This document shows positions 35,893 through 44,391 of a stretch of DNA of 64,000 nt, in pieces. How positions within the stretch are numbered: the first letter of the stretch is position 1; every line of letters begins with the position of its first letter. A program made the position numbers and the translations under genes. The stretch comes from Mycobacterium sp. URHD0025 (lineage in GTDB: Bacteria; Actinomycetota; Actinomycetes; Mycobacteriales; Mycobacteriaceae), in contig NZ_AUEQ01000009.1 of NCBI RefSeq assembly GCF_000426065.1, positions 124,001-188,000 of the forward strand. The letters are read 5' to 3'. The notes under the pieces were generated by a model, which saw only the letters and a list, made by a program, of their open reading frames with translations, was not told where the DNA came from and made no database searches.

Positions 35893-37466
35893 TGCGGCTT
35901 TCCTTCCAACTGGGCTTCTGAGACACCGTTGGGCACGGTGGTGGGCGTGGCGGGCAACGTGAACATGAACCTGGTACCGCCGGTGTAGGACGTGTCGATC
36001 CAGATGGAGCCGCCGTGGTGCTCGACGATCTTCTTACACAGCGCCAGCCCGATGCCCGTGCCGCTGAAGGCATCGCGGCCGTGGAGGCGCTGAAATATGA
36101 CGAAGACTTTGTCCACGAACTCCTCAGCGATACCGATCCCGTTGTCCGTGACGCTGAATACCCAGTTCTCGTCGAATTCACCGGTGCCGGCGTGGCAGTC
36201 GATGACGATGCGGGGCGCCACCCCATCGCGACGGAACTTGACCGCGTTGCCGATCAGGTTCTGCCACACCATCGTCATCAGCGTGGGATCGCCGTCGATC
36301 GTCGGGAAAGGCTCGTCCGGACGCTGGATCTCGGTGCCGGACTCGCCGATGGCGGTGGTGAGGTTGCCCAGCGCGGCGTCCAGTGCGGCGTCGAGATCCA
36401 CCTCGGTATAGGTGGCGCCCAGCCGCCCCACCCGCGAAAAGGTGAGCAGGTCGTTGATCAGCACCTGCATGCGTTTGGCACCGTCTACTGCGAAGCCGAT
36501 GTACTCGACGCCCCGCTCGTCGAGCTTGTCGCCGTACCGCTTCTCCAGTAACTGGCAGAACGAGGCGACCTTTCGTAACGGCTCCTGAAGGTCGTGCGAT
36601 GCGACGTAGGCGAACTGCTCGAGTTCGGCGTTGGAGCGGCGCAGTTCCTCGGCCTGCTGATCGAGAGCGGCCTGGACCGATCGTGATGCGTCGAGTTCGT
36701 CGACGACCCGTTGGCGCATGTCCTCGACATCGGCGGCGATGGCGCGAATGTCCTTGGGGCCCTTGGGAACGATGCGTTCGGCGAAGTGTCCTTCGGTGAT
36801 CCTGCGACAGGAGGCCGCGAGCGCGCCCAGCGGCCGGGTGACGGCGCTGCGCACCAGCACAGTCATCAGTACTGCCATGGCGAAGAACGCCAGGATCATC
36901 GCGATCACCACGGCGTCGCGCCAGCCCCGGACGTGTCCCAACTCATCGACACTGGCCTGCCTGGCCTGGCTCAGATTGGCGTTCTGGACGTCGAACAACG
37001 CACGTAACCGGTCGAATTCAGCCTTTCCGCGATCCGAGGTGCCCGTGTCGACGATCGCCGGACTGCCCACCTCGACGCTGTCGATGAGCGGCTCGGCATA
37101 GGTGGACCGCCACGTCGCCGCCCCGTTCTCGATCGTGTCCAGATCGGCCAGCAGATCCGCGTGTCCGGCCAGATAGCCCCGGATCTGCTCGGCGGCAGCC
37201 ACTTCCGCTCGTTGTCCGTCACCGTAGGGCGCGAGGAACCGTGGGTCTGCGGCGATGGCGTATCCGCGTACGGCCGTCTCCTGGTCCCGCAGCGCCCCCT
37301 GCAGCTGGTAGGCAGCCACCCGCGCGGGCTGAATGTCGTCGATCAATTCGCGGGACACCGCGTCGGTTCGGCCGACCAGGGCGATGCCGGCGATCGCGCC
37401 GGTGAGGACGATCACGCACATCACCGCCACCAGCAGGTTCTGCCAGCCCTGCACCGAGAGCTTCAT
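35889..37466 (-). CDS. CHASE3-domain sensor histidine kinase
   Basis: 525 residues. Membrane segments at about 10-31 and 185-207 bracket an external all-helical CHASE3-like sensor (TDAVSRELIDDIQPARVAAYQLQ in outline, RDQETAVRGYAIAADPRFL). HAMP follows (about 205-260), then HisKA with the H box ASHDLQEPLRKVASF (His near 291), and HATPase_c with N box NLIGNAVKFRRDG, G1 VTDNGIGI, G2 GTGIGLALCKKIVEHHGG. ATG overlaps the upstream phosphatase stop by four bases. Signal unknown. Confidence 0.92.
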   Translation of the reverse strand: MKLSVQGWQNLLVAVMCVIVLTGAIAGIALVGRTDAVSRELIDDIQPARVAAYQLQGALRDQETAVRGYAIAADPRFLAPYGDGQRAEVAAAEQIRGYLAGHADLLADLDTIENGAATWRSTYAEPLIDSVEVGSPAIVDTGTSDRGKAEFDRLRALFDVQNANLSQARQASVDELGHVRGWRDAVVIAMILAFFAMAVLMTVLVRSAVTRPLGALAASCRRITEGHFAERIVPKGPKDIRAIAADVEDMRQRVVDELDASRSVQAALDQQAEELRRSNAELEQFAYVASHDLQEPLRKVASFCQLLEKRYGDKLDERGVEYIGFAVDGAKRMQVLINDLLTFSRVGRLGATYTEVDLDAALDAALGNLTTAIGESGTEIQRPDEPFPTIDGDPTLMTMVWQNLIGNAVKFRRDGVAPRIVIDCHAGTGEFDENWVFSVTDNGIGIAEEFVDKVFVIFQRLHGRDAFSGTGIGLALCKKIVEHHGGSIWIDTSYTGGTRFMFTLPATPTTVPNGVSEAQLEGKPQ

Positions 37467-38674
37467 GCCGGGGAACGCTCCACCCTGATCAGCGCGATGT
37501 CGTCGCTGAGACCGCCGTACGGATGCGCACGGGATTCGACTTCGCCGATCAGCGCACCCACGAATTCACGGCCGGGCAGGTCCGCGACCGACTTGGCCAG
37601 TTCGAGCAGGCCTTGTTCGCCGAGACGTTCACCACCCGGGCCGGCGTGCCCCTCGAACAATCCGTCGGTGAGCAAGACAAGACCGTGCCCTTCCGGCAGT
37701 TCCAGCGTGTCGACCGGCCACTGGGTGGCGCCCAAGCCGAGTGCCGAACCGGCCGTCGGCTCGACCCATCGCACGTCCTTGTCACCGTGGACGAGCAGGC
37801 CGGGATGTCCGGCGCGGACCACGTCGTACCGGCCGCGGTCCGGATCGAGCGCCACACTGAGCAGTGTCGCGAAGATTCCCGGTCCGTGGCGTTCGGTGGT
37901 GAGGATGCGGTCGAGTTGACGCATCCGCTCGTTTCCCCGCAGGCCGGCGAATGTCAGTGCACGCCAACCTATCCGTAGAGCCACTCCCAGCGCGGCCTCG
38001 TCGGGCCCATGGCCGGCGACGTCGCCCATCATCACGTGAACAGTGCGGTCGGGCGTCTGCACGATGTCGTAGAAATCGCCGCCCAACAACGCCTCCCGCC
38101 GGTTCGGCAGAGACTTGGTGACGATCTCGACGCCCGGATCGTCCAGGAGCAACGCGGACGGCAGCAGGCCGCGCTCGAGCCGAGCGTTCTCCCGTTCGCG
38201 CAGCCGGCTGGCGTGCAGGTCCACCGCGGTCAACTCGGCCCGCTTGCGCTCGATGGAGTACACCACCGCACGCCGCAGCATCTCCGGATCCACCCGTCCC
38301 TTGACGAGGTAGTCCTGGGCGCCCGAGGCCACCGCCGAGACGCCGAAATGCTCGTCGTTCAAACCGGTGAGCACGATGACCGGAACGGCCGGATCCAGCC
38401 TGCCCAGCCGGTGCAGCGCATCGATGCCTTGTGCGTCCGGCAGGTTCAGGTCGAGCAGCACGCAGTCGGGACGATCGTCGACCAGCGCCCGCTCGGCAGC
38501 CGCCATGGACTGCACCCAGACCAGGTCGATCTCGGCCGTGTCGGCGATGTCGGCGATCTGCTCTTCGACCAACAGGGCATCGCCGCGGTCATCCTCGACC
38601 AGCAACAAAGACATTCGTCGGCCCAAGCCCGGGCCGGCAAGGGTGGCAGAGGGATACGGTTGTTCCGCGCGCAT
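37463..38674 (-). CDS. response regulator with SpoIIE/RsbU-type PP2C phosphatase output
   Basis: 403 residues from ATG 38674 (AAGGA nine bases upstream; a TTG at 38695 is the alternative). Receiver domain about 20-135 with LLVEDDRGDALLVEEQ, phosphoacceptor Asp in CVLLDLNLPDAQG, VIVLTGLNDEH and DYLVKGRVDP. A helical linker leads to the SpoIIE domain: LLGGDFYDIVQTPDRTVHVMMGDVAGHGPDEAAL in outline (metal Asp residues), RAGHPGLLV and GLSDDIALIRVE. Expected to dephosphorylate the STAS antagonist encoded nearby. First gene of the phosphatase-kinase-regulator operon. Confidence 0.92.
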   Translation of the reverse strand: MRAEQPYPSATLAGPGLGRRMSLLLVEDDRGDALLVEEQIADIADTAEIDLVWVQSMAAAERALVDDRPDCVLLDLNLPDAQGIDALHRLGRLDPAVPVIVLTGLNDEHFGVSAVASGAQDYLVKGRVDPEMLRRAVVYSIERKRAELTAVDLHASRLRERENARLERGLLPSALLLDDPGVEIVTKSLPNRREALLGGDFYDIVQTPDRTVHVMMGDVAGHGPDEAALGVALRIGWRALTFAGLRGNERMRQLDRILTTERHGPGIFATLLSVALDPDRGRYDVVRAGHPGLLVHGDKDVRWVEPTAGSALGLGATQWPVDTLELPEGHGLVLLTDGLFEGHAGPGGERLGEQGLLELAKSVADLPGREFVGALIGEVESRAHPYGGLSDDIALIRVERSPA

Positions 38675-38802
38675 GGGATCACGTCCTTCACTCAACTGAG
38701 GTCACCCCGGTCGCGCTGACCCTCTGCTTTAGTGACGACGTCGTCGAGAATACCTATGCGTAGGCGTCAATTCTCCGTCGGCCGAATGAACCGGCCTCCG
38801 GA

Positions 38803-39210
38803 TCAGGAGGCTCGGGCCTGAGTGCGGAGTTCCAGCCGGCGCAGCACGTCGGCCCCCAACCCCCGCGGGTCCTGACCCGCTGCGGCGGGAATCAGGGTGA
38901 CACCGTCGGCCACCCCGGCCGCCTCGATATCGGCGATCAGGCCGGTCAGGCCGTCGACGGTGCCGATGTAGCGGACCTCGGCCTGCGGGCCTGCCACCGT
39001 CAGGCTGCAGCGGGCCGAGCGGTAATCCCCGGCCACCGCGACGGTGACATCGAGGATCACCGAGACGGCATCGTCCTCGGATTTCAGACCGGAGCGGATC
39101 CGGCGGGCCTGGGCCAGGTCGGGCGCCGAGATCCGCGCCGTCGGCCGGTCACCGTCGGTCAGCTCGGTCCAATCCCCTGCTTCCACCACAAATAGGCGCA
39201 CCCGGGCCAC
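38803..39210 (-). CDS. conserved hypothetical protein
   Basis: 135 residues from GTG 39210, MARVRLFVVEAGDWTELTDGD. Mixed alpha/beta composition, acidic, soluble, no signal or membrane segment, no catalytic motif I recognise. Codon usage is like the neighbours, so the frame is probably real. Nothing nearby defines its role. The 128 bases between it and the phosphatase gene hold no gene. Confidence 0.65.
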   Translation of the reverse strand: MARVRLFVVEAGDWTELTDGDRPTARISAPDLAQARRIRSGLKSEDDAVSVILDVTVAVAGDYRSARCSLTVAGPQAEVRYIGTVDGLTGLIADIEAAGVADGVTLIPAAAGQDPRGLGADVLRRLELRTQARAS

Positions 39211-39265
39211 GCTACGCAGCCGGAACCGGACTGCCGATGGTTGCGCTCAGCCGGAATCCAAGGGA

Positions 39266-40234
39266 TTACCGCGCGTCGCGCACCCGGGTTTTGTACAGGC
39301 TCGCGGCGGTGGTGATGGCCAGTGTCACCACGATCACGCCGAGACTCGCCAGGGTCGGGATCTCCGGGACGTGCACCGGCTCGCCGCCGTTGATGAACGG
39401 CAGCTCGTTCTCGTGCAGCGCATGGAACACCAGCTTCACGCCGATGAAAGCCAGGATGAACGCCAGCCCCTGCGACAGGTAGACGAGCCGCTTGAGCAGG
39501 TCACCCAGCAGGAAGTAGAGCTGGCGCAACCCCATCAGGGCGAACACGTTCGCGGTGAACACCAGGTAGGGCTCTTGCGTCAGCCCGTAAATCGCCGGGA
39601 TCGAGTCCAGCGCGAACAACAGGTCCGTGGTGCCCAGCGCCACGATCACCAGGAACATGGGCGTCATCAGCCGCTGCCCGTTTTCGTGGATCCACAGCCG
39701 CAGGCCGTCCCACTTGTCGGTCGTGCGCAGGTGCTTGCGGGCGAACCGCACCACGCCGTTGTCGCCGTCGTCGTCGTGGTCGGTGTCGCGCACCAGGTTG
39801 ATCGCGGTGTACACCAGGAACGCGCCGAAGATGTAGAACACCCAGGAGAACTGGTTGATGGCCACCGCGCCGAGCGCGATGAAGATGCCGCGGAAGATCA
39901 GCGCCAGGATGATGCCGACCAGCAGGGCCTGCTGCTGGTAGATCCTTGGCACCTTGAAGCTGGCCATGATGATCAAGAAGATGAACAGGTTGTCCACCGA
40001 CAGGCTGTACTCGGTGAGCCACCCGGCGAAGAACTCCAGCCCGAACTGGCTGCCGTGGAAGAACCACACGAACACCCCGAACGCCACCGCCATGCCGATG
40101 TAGATCGACAACGCAGTCGCCGTCTCACGCGTGCTGGGTTCGTGGGGGCGTCGCCCGATCACGACGACGTCGAACAGCAGAACGGCGATCGTCACAGCGA
40201 GGGTGATGATCCATTCCAGCTGGGTTACCTGCAT
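39266..40234 (-). CDS. TerC/Alx-family membrane protein, probable manganese exporter
   Basis: 322 residues from ATG 40234. About nine membrane segments. TerC hallmarks: LTEYSLSVDNLFIFLIIMASF with the acidic Asp-Asn pair, LVGIILALIFRGIFIALGA in part, TDLLFALDSIPAIYGLT, TANVFALMGLRQLYFLLGDLL, and GVKLVFHALHENELP. A soluble Asp-rich loop DTDHDDDGDNG lies in the middle. E. coli Alx and related TerC proteins take part in Mn2+ handling. The upstream leader matches the yybP-ykoY manganese riboswitch, which fits this job strongly. Confidence 0.93.
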   Translation of the reverse strand: MQVTQLEWIITLAVTIAVLLFDVVVIGRRPHEPSTRETATALSIYIGMAVAFGVFVWFFHGSQFGLEFFAGWLTEYSLSVDNLFIFLIIMASFKVPRIYQQQALLVGIILALIFRGIFIALGAVAINQFSWVFYIFGAFLVYTAINLVRDTDHDDDGDNGVVRFARKHLRTTDKWDGLRLWIHENGQRLMTPMFLVIVALGTTDLLFALDSIPAIYGLTQEPYLVFTANVFALMGLRQLYFLLGDLLKRLVYLSQGLAFILAFIGVKLVFHALHENELPFINGGEPVHVPEIPTLASLGVIVVTLAITTAASLYKTRVRDAR

Positions 40235-40240
40235 CGAGAA

Positions 40241-40361
40241 TCCTCCGGTCGTCAAAACGCCGGAGGTCTCTTCCACCGGTCACAGACCGGCCCGCGACAC
40301 CGATCGGTCATTGACGACCGACGTGATGACGACATCGCAGCGAAAGGAATACTCCCCTCCG
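40241..40361 (-). promoter_or_regulatory. yybP-ykoY (manganese) riboswitch with Shine-Dalgarno-sequestering helix
   Basis: Read on the minus strand the leader contains the yybP-ykoY hallmarks in order: GGAGGGGAGTA at 40360 downward, TCGTCAT and GGTCGTCAAT pieces, GGGCCGGTCTGTGACC, and GAGACCTCC. The 5' GGAGG (40356-40360) and 3' CCTCC (40262-40266) can close the aptamer helix P1. The same 3' strand, CCTCCGG (40260-40266), can instead pair with CCGGAGG (40242-40248), which contains the Shine-Dalgarno of the TerC gene. So manganese binding would free the ribosome site. Established for the family: these riboswitches bind Mn2+ and often precede TerC/Alx and P-type ATPase genes. Confidence 0.82.
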
Positions 40362-40458
40362 TCGACCAGTGTGCCTGACAGACCCCACGAATCGAAATCG
40401 CAGCGGCACGCCGGACCGACCCGCCGTGCGCCACTGGGCCGCGACGTCCACGACTTAG

Positions 40459-40464
40459 TAGTTT
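40459..40464 (+). promoter_or_regulatory. -10 box (TAGTTT), likely leaderless promoter of the NRPS-like gene
   Basis: TAGTTT ends six bases before GTG 40471, and no Shine-Dalgarno is present. The box lies about 100 bases from the start of the opposing riboswitch. Confidence 0.45.
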
Positions 40465-40470
40465 GTATGC

Positions 40471-43400
40471 GTGACAGCCGCCGCCAGTGACTACGAGATT
40501 CCGCCTCAGTACGTGCTATCCCCACTGGCCCCCGAACCACGCACCCTCGTCGACATCCTGCACGACACGGCCCGGCGGTTCCCCGACGCGCCCGCCCTCG
40601 ACGACGGCACCGTCCAGCTCACGTACTCCGAGCTGATCGCCGATGTGACCGACAGCGTGTCCTGGCTCGCGGCGCGCGGCATCGGCCGCGGGGACAAGCT
40701 GGGAATCCGGATGCCGTCGGGGAGCTACGCCCTTTACGTGGCGATCCTGTCGGTGCTGGCCTGCGGGGCGGCCTACGTACCGGTGGACGCCGACGATCCC
40801 GACGAACGGGCCGAGCTGGTGTTCGGCGAGGCCAACGTGGTCGGCATCATCACCGAGGCCGGCCTGGTCCGCGGGCCGGGGTCGTCGCGCGGCTGGCGGG
40901 CCGCGGCGCCACTGGGGCGGGACGACGCCTGGATCATCTTCACCTCGGGCTCGACGGGAACTCCGAAAGGTGTTGCCGTCACCCATCGCAGCGCCGCCGC
41001 ATTCGTCGACGCCGAAGCCCGGATGTTCTTGCAGGACAGCCCCATCGGGCCCGGCGACCGGGTGCTGGCCGGACTGTCGGTCGCCTTCGACGCATCGTGC
41101 GAGGAGATGTGGCTGGCCTGGCGGCACGGCGCGTGCCTGGTGCCCGCCCCGCGGTCACTGGTGCGCAGCGGCATGGACCTGGGCCCATGGCTGGTGAGCC
41201 GGGACATCACCGTGGTGTCCACCGTGCCGACGCTGGCGGCGCTGTGGCCTGCCGAGGCGCTGGAAGCGGTGCGGCTGCTGATCTTCGGGGGCGAGGCCTG
41301 CCCGCCCGAACTCGCGGCGCGGCTGGCGGTGGACGGCCGCGAGGTGTGGAACACCTACGGCCCCACCGAGGCGACCGTCGTGGCCTGCGCCGCACAACTG
41401 GACGGGCAGGGCCCGGTCAGCATCGGTCTGCCGCTGGCCGGCTGGGACCTCGCGGTGGTGAACGGCGAGGGCCTGCCGGTGGCTGTGGGTGAGGTCGGCG
41501 AGCTGGTGATCGGCGGCGTGGGGCTGGCCCGCTACCTCGACCCGGAAAAAGACGCCGAGAAGTACGCCCCGATGCCGACGCTGGGCTGGAACCGGGCCTA
41601 CCGCAGCGGCGACCTGGTGCGGCTGGAGGCCGACGGCCTGTACTTCCAGGGCCGCGCCGACGATCAGGTCAAGGTCGGCGGCCGCCGTATCGAGCTGGGC
41701 GAGGTGGACACCGCACTGGTCAACCTGCCCGGCGTCAGTGGCGGCGCGGCCGCCGTGCGCAAGACCGCCAGCGGCACCCCGCTGCTGGTCGGCTATATCG
41801 CGAGCACGGACCCCTCGTTCGACCTGGCCGCCGCCCGGACCGCGCTGTCCGAGTCGCTGCCTGCCGCGCTGGTTCCCCGGCTGGTGCTGCTCGACGAACT
41901 GCCGACCCGCACCTCGGGCAAGGTGGACCGCAACGCACTGCCGTGGCCGCCGCCGGGAAACCCCGAACAGGATGTCCCCGAACTCGACGGCACCATGGGC
42001 TGGCTGGCCGGCTTGTGGCACGACGTGCTCGGCACGCCCGTCGACGGGCCCGAGGCCGACTTCATCGCGCTGGGCGGCGGTTCGCTGTCCGCCGCCCAAT
42101 TGGTGGCCGCGCTGCGCCGGCGCTATCCGTTGGTGACCGTCGCCGATCTCTACGACCACCCTCGGCTCGGCTCACTGGCCGGTTATCTCGACGAGCTCAA
42201 ACCGCCGCCGCAGATCCACATCCGCGAGGTCAAACCGACGCCCCTGCTCACCCAGGCCGCACAGGTCGCATTGTCGCTGCCGTTGGCCACCCTCACCGGC
42301 ATGCAATGGGTGGTCTGGCTGGCGCTGCTGAACAACGTCGCGGCCGTGACGGGCATCGTGCCGTGGGCGCATCCGCTCAGTTGGTGGTGGGTGCTCGCCG
42401 GCTTCCTGTTGTTCGTCAGCCCGCTGGGCCGCATGGGCATCGCGGTGCTGTTCGCGCGCATGCTGCTGACCGGCCTGCAGCCCGGCACCTACCGCCGCGG
42501 CGGCCTGGTCCACCTGCGGGTATGGATCGCCGAGCGGCTCGCGGACGCCAGCGGCGCCGAGAACCTGGCCGGTGCGCCGTGGATGGTCTACTACGCCCGC
42601 GCCCTGGGAAACAGTGTCGGCAAGGGCGTCGACATGCATTCGCCTCCGCCGGTGACCGGCATGCTCAAGATCGGCCATCGCGCCTCGGTAGAACCCGAGG
42701 TGGACCTCACCGGGCACTGGATCGACGGAGACCTGTTCCACGTCGGGCCGGTGTCGATCGGCAACGACGCCACGATCGGCGCCCGCACCACACTGCTGCC
42801 CGGGGCGACCGTGGGCAAGAACGCCGACGTCGCACCCGGATCGGCCGTGATCGGCAAGGTCAAGAACGGCCAGTTCTGGAAGGGCTCCCCCGCCGTGAAA
42901 TCCGGCAAGGCCCGCCACCCGTGGCCCGATCACCGGCCGGGCCGCGCTCCGGTGTGGGTCGCGGTGTACGGGGTGTCCTCACTGCTGCTGGCCGGCCTAC
43001 CGCTGCTGGCACTGGCCGCAGGCCTGGCGGTGATCGTCTGGGCCGTGCACGACACCGCCTCGCCGGCTGACGCCGTGGTGCCCGCGTTGGCCTGGACCCC
43101 GGCCGCGGCCGGGGTCGCGATGCTGACCTACGCCGTGCTGACCGTGATCGGCGTGCGCATCCTGTCCGTGCGACTCTCAGAGGGGTATCACCCCGTGCGC
43201 AGCCGCGTGGGCTGGCAGCTGTGGACCACCGAGCGCCTGATGGACGCGGCCCGCAACTACCTGTTCCCGATCTACGCCAGCCTGCTCACGCCGTGGTGGC
43301 TGCGGCTGCTCGGTGCGAAAGTGGGCAAGGACACCGAGATCTCGACGGCCCTGTTCACCCCGAAGTTCACCGAGGTGCAGGACGGCGCGTTCCTGGCCGA

Positions 43401-44391
43401 CGACACCATGGTGGCCTCCTATGAACTGGGCGGCGGCTGGATCCACGTCGCCAAGGCCACCATCGGTAAGCGCGCCTTCCTCGGCAACTCGGGCATCACC
43501 CAACCGGGCCGTAAGGTGCCCGACGACGGCCTGGTGGCGGTGCTGTCGGCGACGCCACACAAGGCCAAGGCCGGCTCCTCGTGGCTGGGCAGCCCACCGG
43601 TTCGGTTGCGCCGCAACGCCACTGCGGCAGATGCACTGCGCACGTTCCATCCTTCGACGCGGCTCAAGATCATGCGCGCGGCAGTGGAGACCTGCCGCCT
43701 GATCCCGGTGATCGTCACTTTCGCGATCGGCATCGCCGTGTTGGGTGCGCTGCAGGCCGTGACCATGCGGTTCGGTTTCCTCTGGGCGGCACTGACCGGA
43801 GGGGTGGTGCTGCTGGTCGCCGGCGTGGTGGCCGGGGCCATCGCGGTGATCGCGAAGTGGTTGGTGGTCGGCCGGATTCGCGCAGTCGAGCATCCGCTGT
43901 GGTCGTCGTTCGTGTGGCGCAACGAGGTGTCGGACACCTTCGTCGAGACTGTCGCCGCACCGTGGTTCGCGCGGGCCGCCAGCGGCACCCCGGTGATGAA
44001 CCTGTGGCTGCGCGGGCTGGGCGCGAGGATCGGCCGCGGTGTGTGGTGTGAAACCTACTGGCTGCCCGAAGCCGATCTGGTGGCACTGGAGACCGCCGCC
44101 ACCGTGAACCGCGGCTGCGTCGTGCAGACACACCTGTTCCACGACCGCATCATGCGGTTGGACAGCGTCGTCCTCGAAGAAGGTTCGACGCTGGGACCGC
44201 ACTGCGTGGCGCTGCCGGCGGCTCGGCTGGGTGCCGGCGCCACGGTCGGGCCGGGCTCGCTGGTGATGCGGGGCGACGAGGTACCGCCGTCGACCCGCTG
44301 GCAGGGCAACCCGATCGCGCCGTGGAACATGTTCGGCAAGAAGCGTTCCGCCGAGAAGTCCGCCAAGAAGACAGAGACTCCCGCCGCGTGA
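40471..44391 (+). CDS. Pls/PosA-type single-module NRPS-like membrane enzyme
   Basis: 1306 residues. Adenylation domain 1-500: A3 IIFTSGSTGTPKGVAVTH (about 153-170), A5 NTYGPTEATVVA, A7 YRSGDLVRL, A8 GRADDQVKVGGRRIELGEVD, A10 Lys in PTRTSGKVDRNALP. Carrier domain with phosphopantetheine Ser near 538 (LGGGSLSAAQLV). Then a long C-terminal half with about six membrane segments between three left-handed beta-helix-like blocks (hexapeptide-type VSIGNDATIGARTTLLPG, VHVA-KATIGKRAFLGNSG, GSTLGPHCVALPAARLGAG). This is the layout of epsilon-poly-lysine synthetase relatives, which elongate one amino acid without a condensation or thioesterase domain. Product unknown. The position equal to Trp239 of GrsA appears to be Glu (FDASCEE). 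The next gene overlaps by GTGA. Confidence 0.88.
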   Translation: MTAAASDYEIPPQYVLSPLAPEPRTLVDILHDTARRFPDAPALDDGTVQLTYSELIADVTDSVSWLAARGIGRGDKLGIRMPSGSYALYVAILSVLACGAAYVPVDADDPDERAELVFGEANVVGIITEAGLVRGPGSSRGWRAAAPLGRDDAWIIFTSGSTGTPKGVAVTHRSAAAFVDAEARMFLQDSPIGPGDRVLAGLSVAFDASCEEMWLAWRHGACLVPAPRSLVRSGMDLGPWLVSRDITVVSTVPTLAALWPAEALEAVRLLIFGGEACPPELAARLAVDGREVWNTYGPTEATVVACAAQLDGQGPVSIGLPLAGWDLAVVNGEGLPVAVGEVGELVIGGVGLARYLDPEKDAEKYAPMPTLGWNRAYRSGDLVRLEADGLYFQGRADDQVKVGGRRIELGEVDTALVNLPGVSGGAAAVRKTASGTPLLVGYIASTDPSFDLAAARTALSESLPAALVPRLVLLDELPTRTSGKVDRNALPWPPPGNPEQDVPELDGTMGWLAGLWHDVLGTPVDGPEADFIALGGGSLSAAQLVAALRRRYPLVTVADLYDHPRLGSLAGYLDELKPPPQIHIREVKPTPLLTQAAQVALSLPLATLTGMQWVVWLALLNNVAAVTGIVPWAHPLSWWWVLAGFLLFVSPLGRMGIAVLFARMLLTGLQPGTYRRGGLVHLRVWIAERLADASGAENLAGAPWMVYYARALGNSVGKGVDMHSPPPVTGMLKIGHRASVEPEVDLTGHWIDGDLFHVGPVSIGNDATIGARTTLLPGATVGKNADVAPGSAVIGKVKNGQFWKGSPAVKSGKARHPWPDHRPGRAPVWVAVYGVSSLLLAGLPLLALAAGLAVIVWAVHDTASPADAVVPALAWTPAAAGVAMLTYAVLTVIGVRILSVRLSEGYHPVRSRVGWQLWTTERLMDAARNYLFPIYASLLTPWWLRLLGAKVGKDTEISTALFTPKFTEVQDGAFLADDTMVASYELGGGWIHVAKATIGKRAFLGNSGITQPGRKVPDDGLVAVLSATPHKAKAGSSWLGSPPVRLRRNATAADALRTFHPSTRLKIMRAAVETCRLIPVIVTFAIGIAVLGALQAVTMRFGFLWAALTGGVVLLVAGVVAGAIAVIAKWLVVGRIRAVEHPLWSSFVWRNEVSDTFVETVAAPWFARAASGTPVMNLWLRGLGARIGRGVWCETYWLPEADLVALETAATVNRGCVVQTHLFHDRIMRLDSVVLEEGSTLGPHCVALPAARLGAGATVGPGSLVMRGDEVPPSTRWQGNPIAPWNMFGKKRSAEKSAKKTETPAA

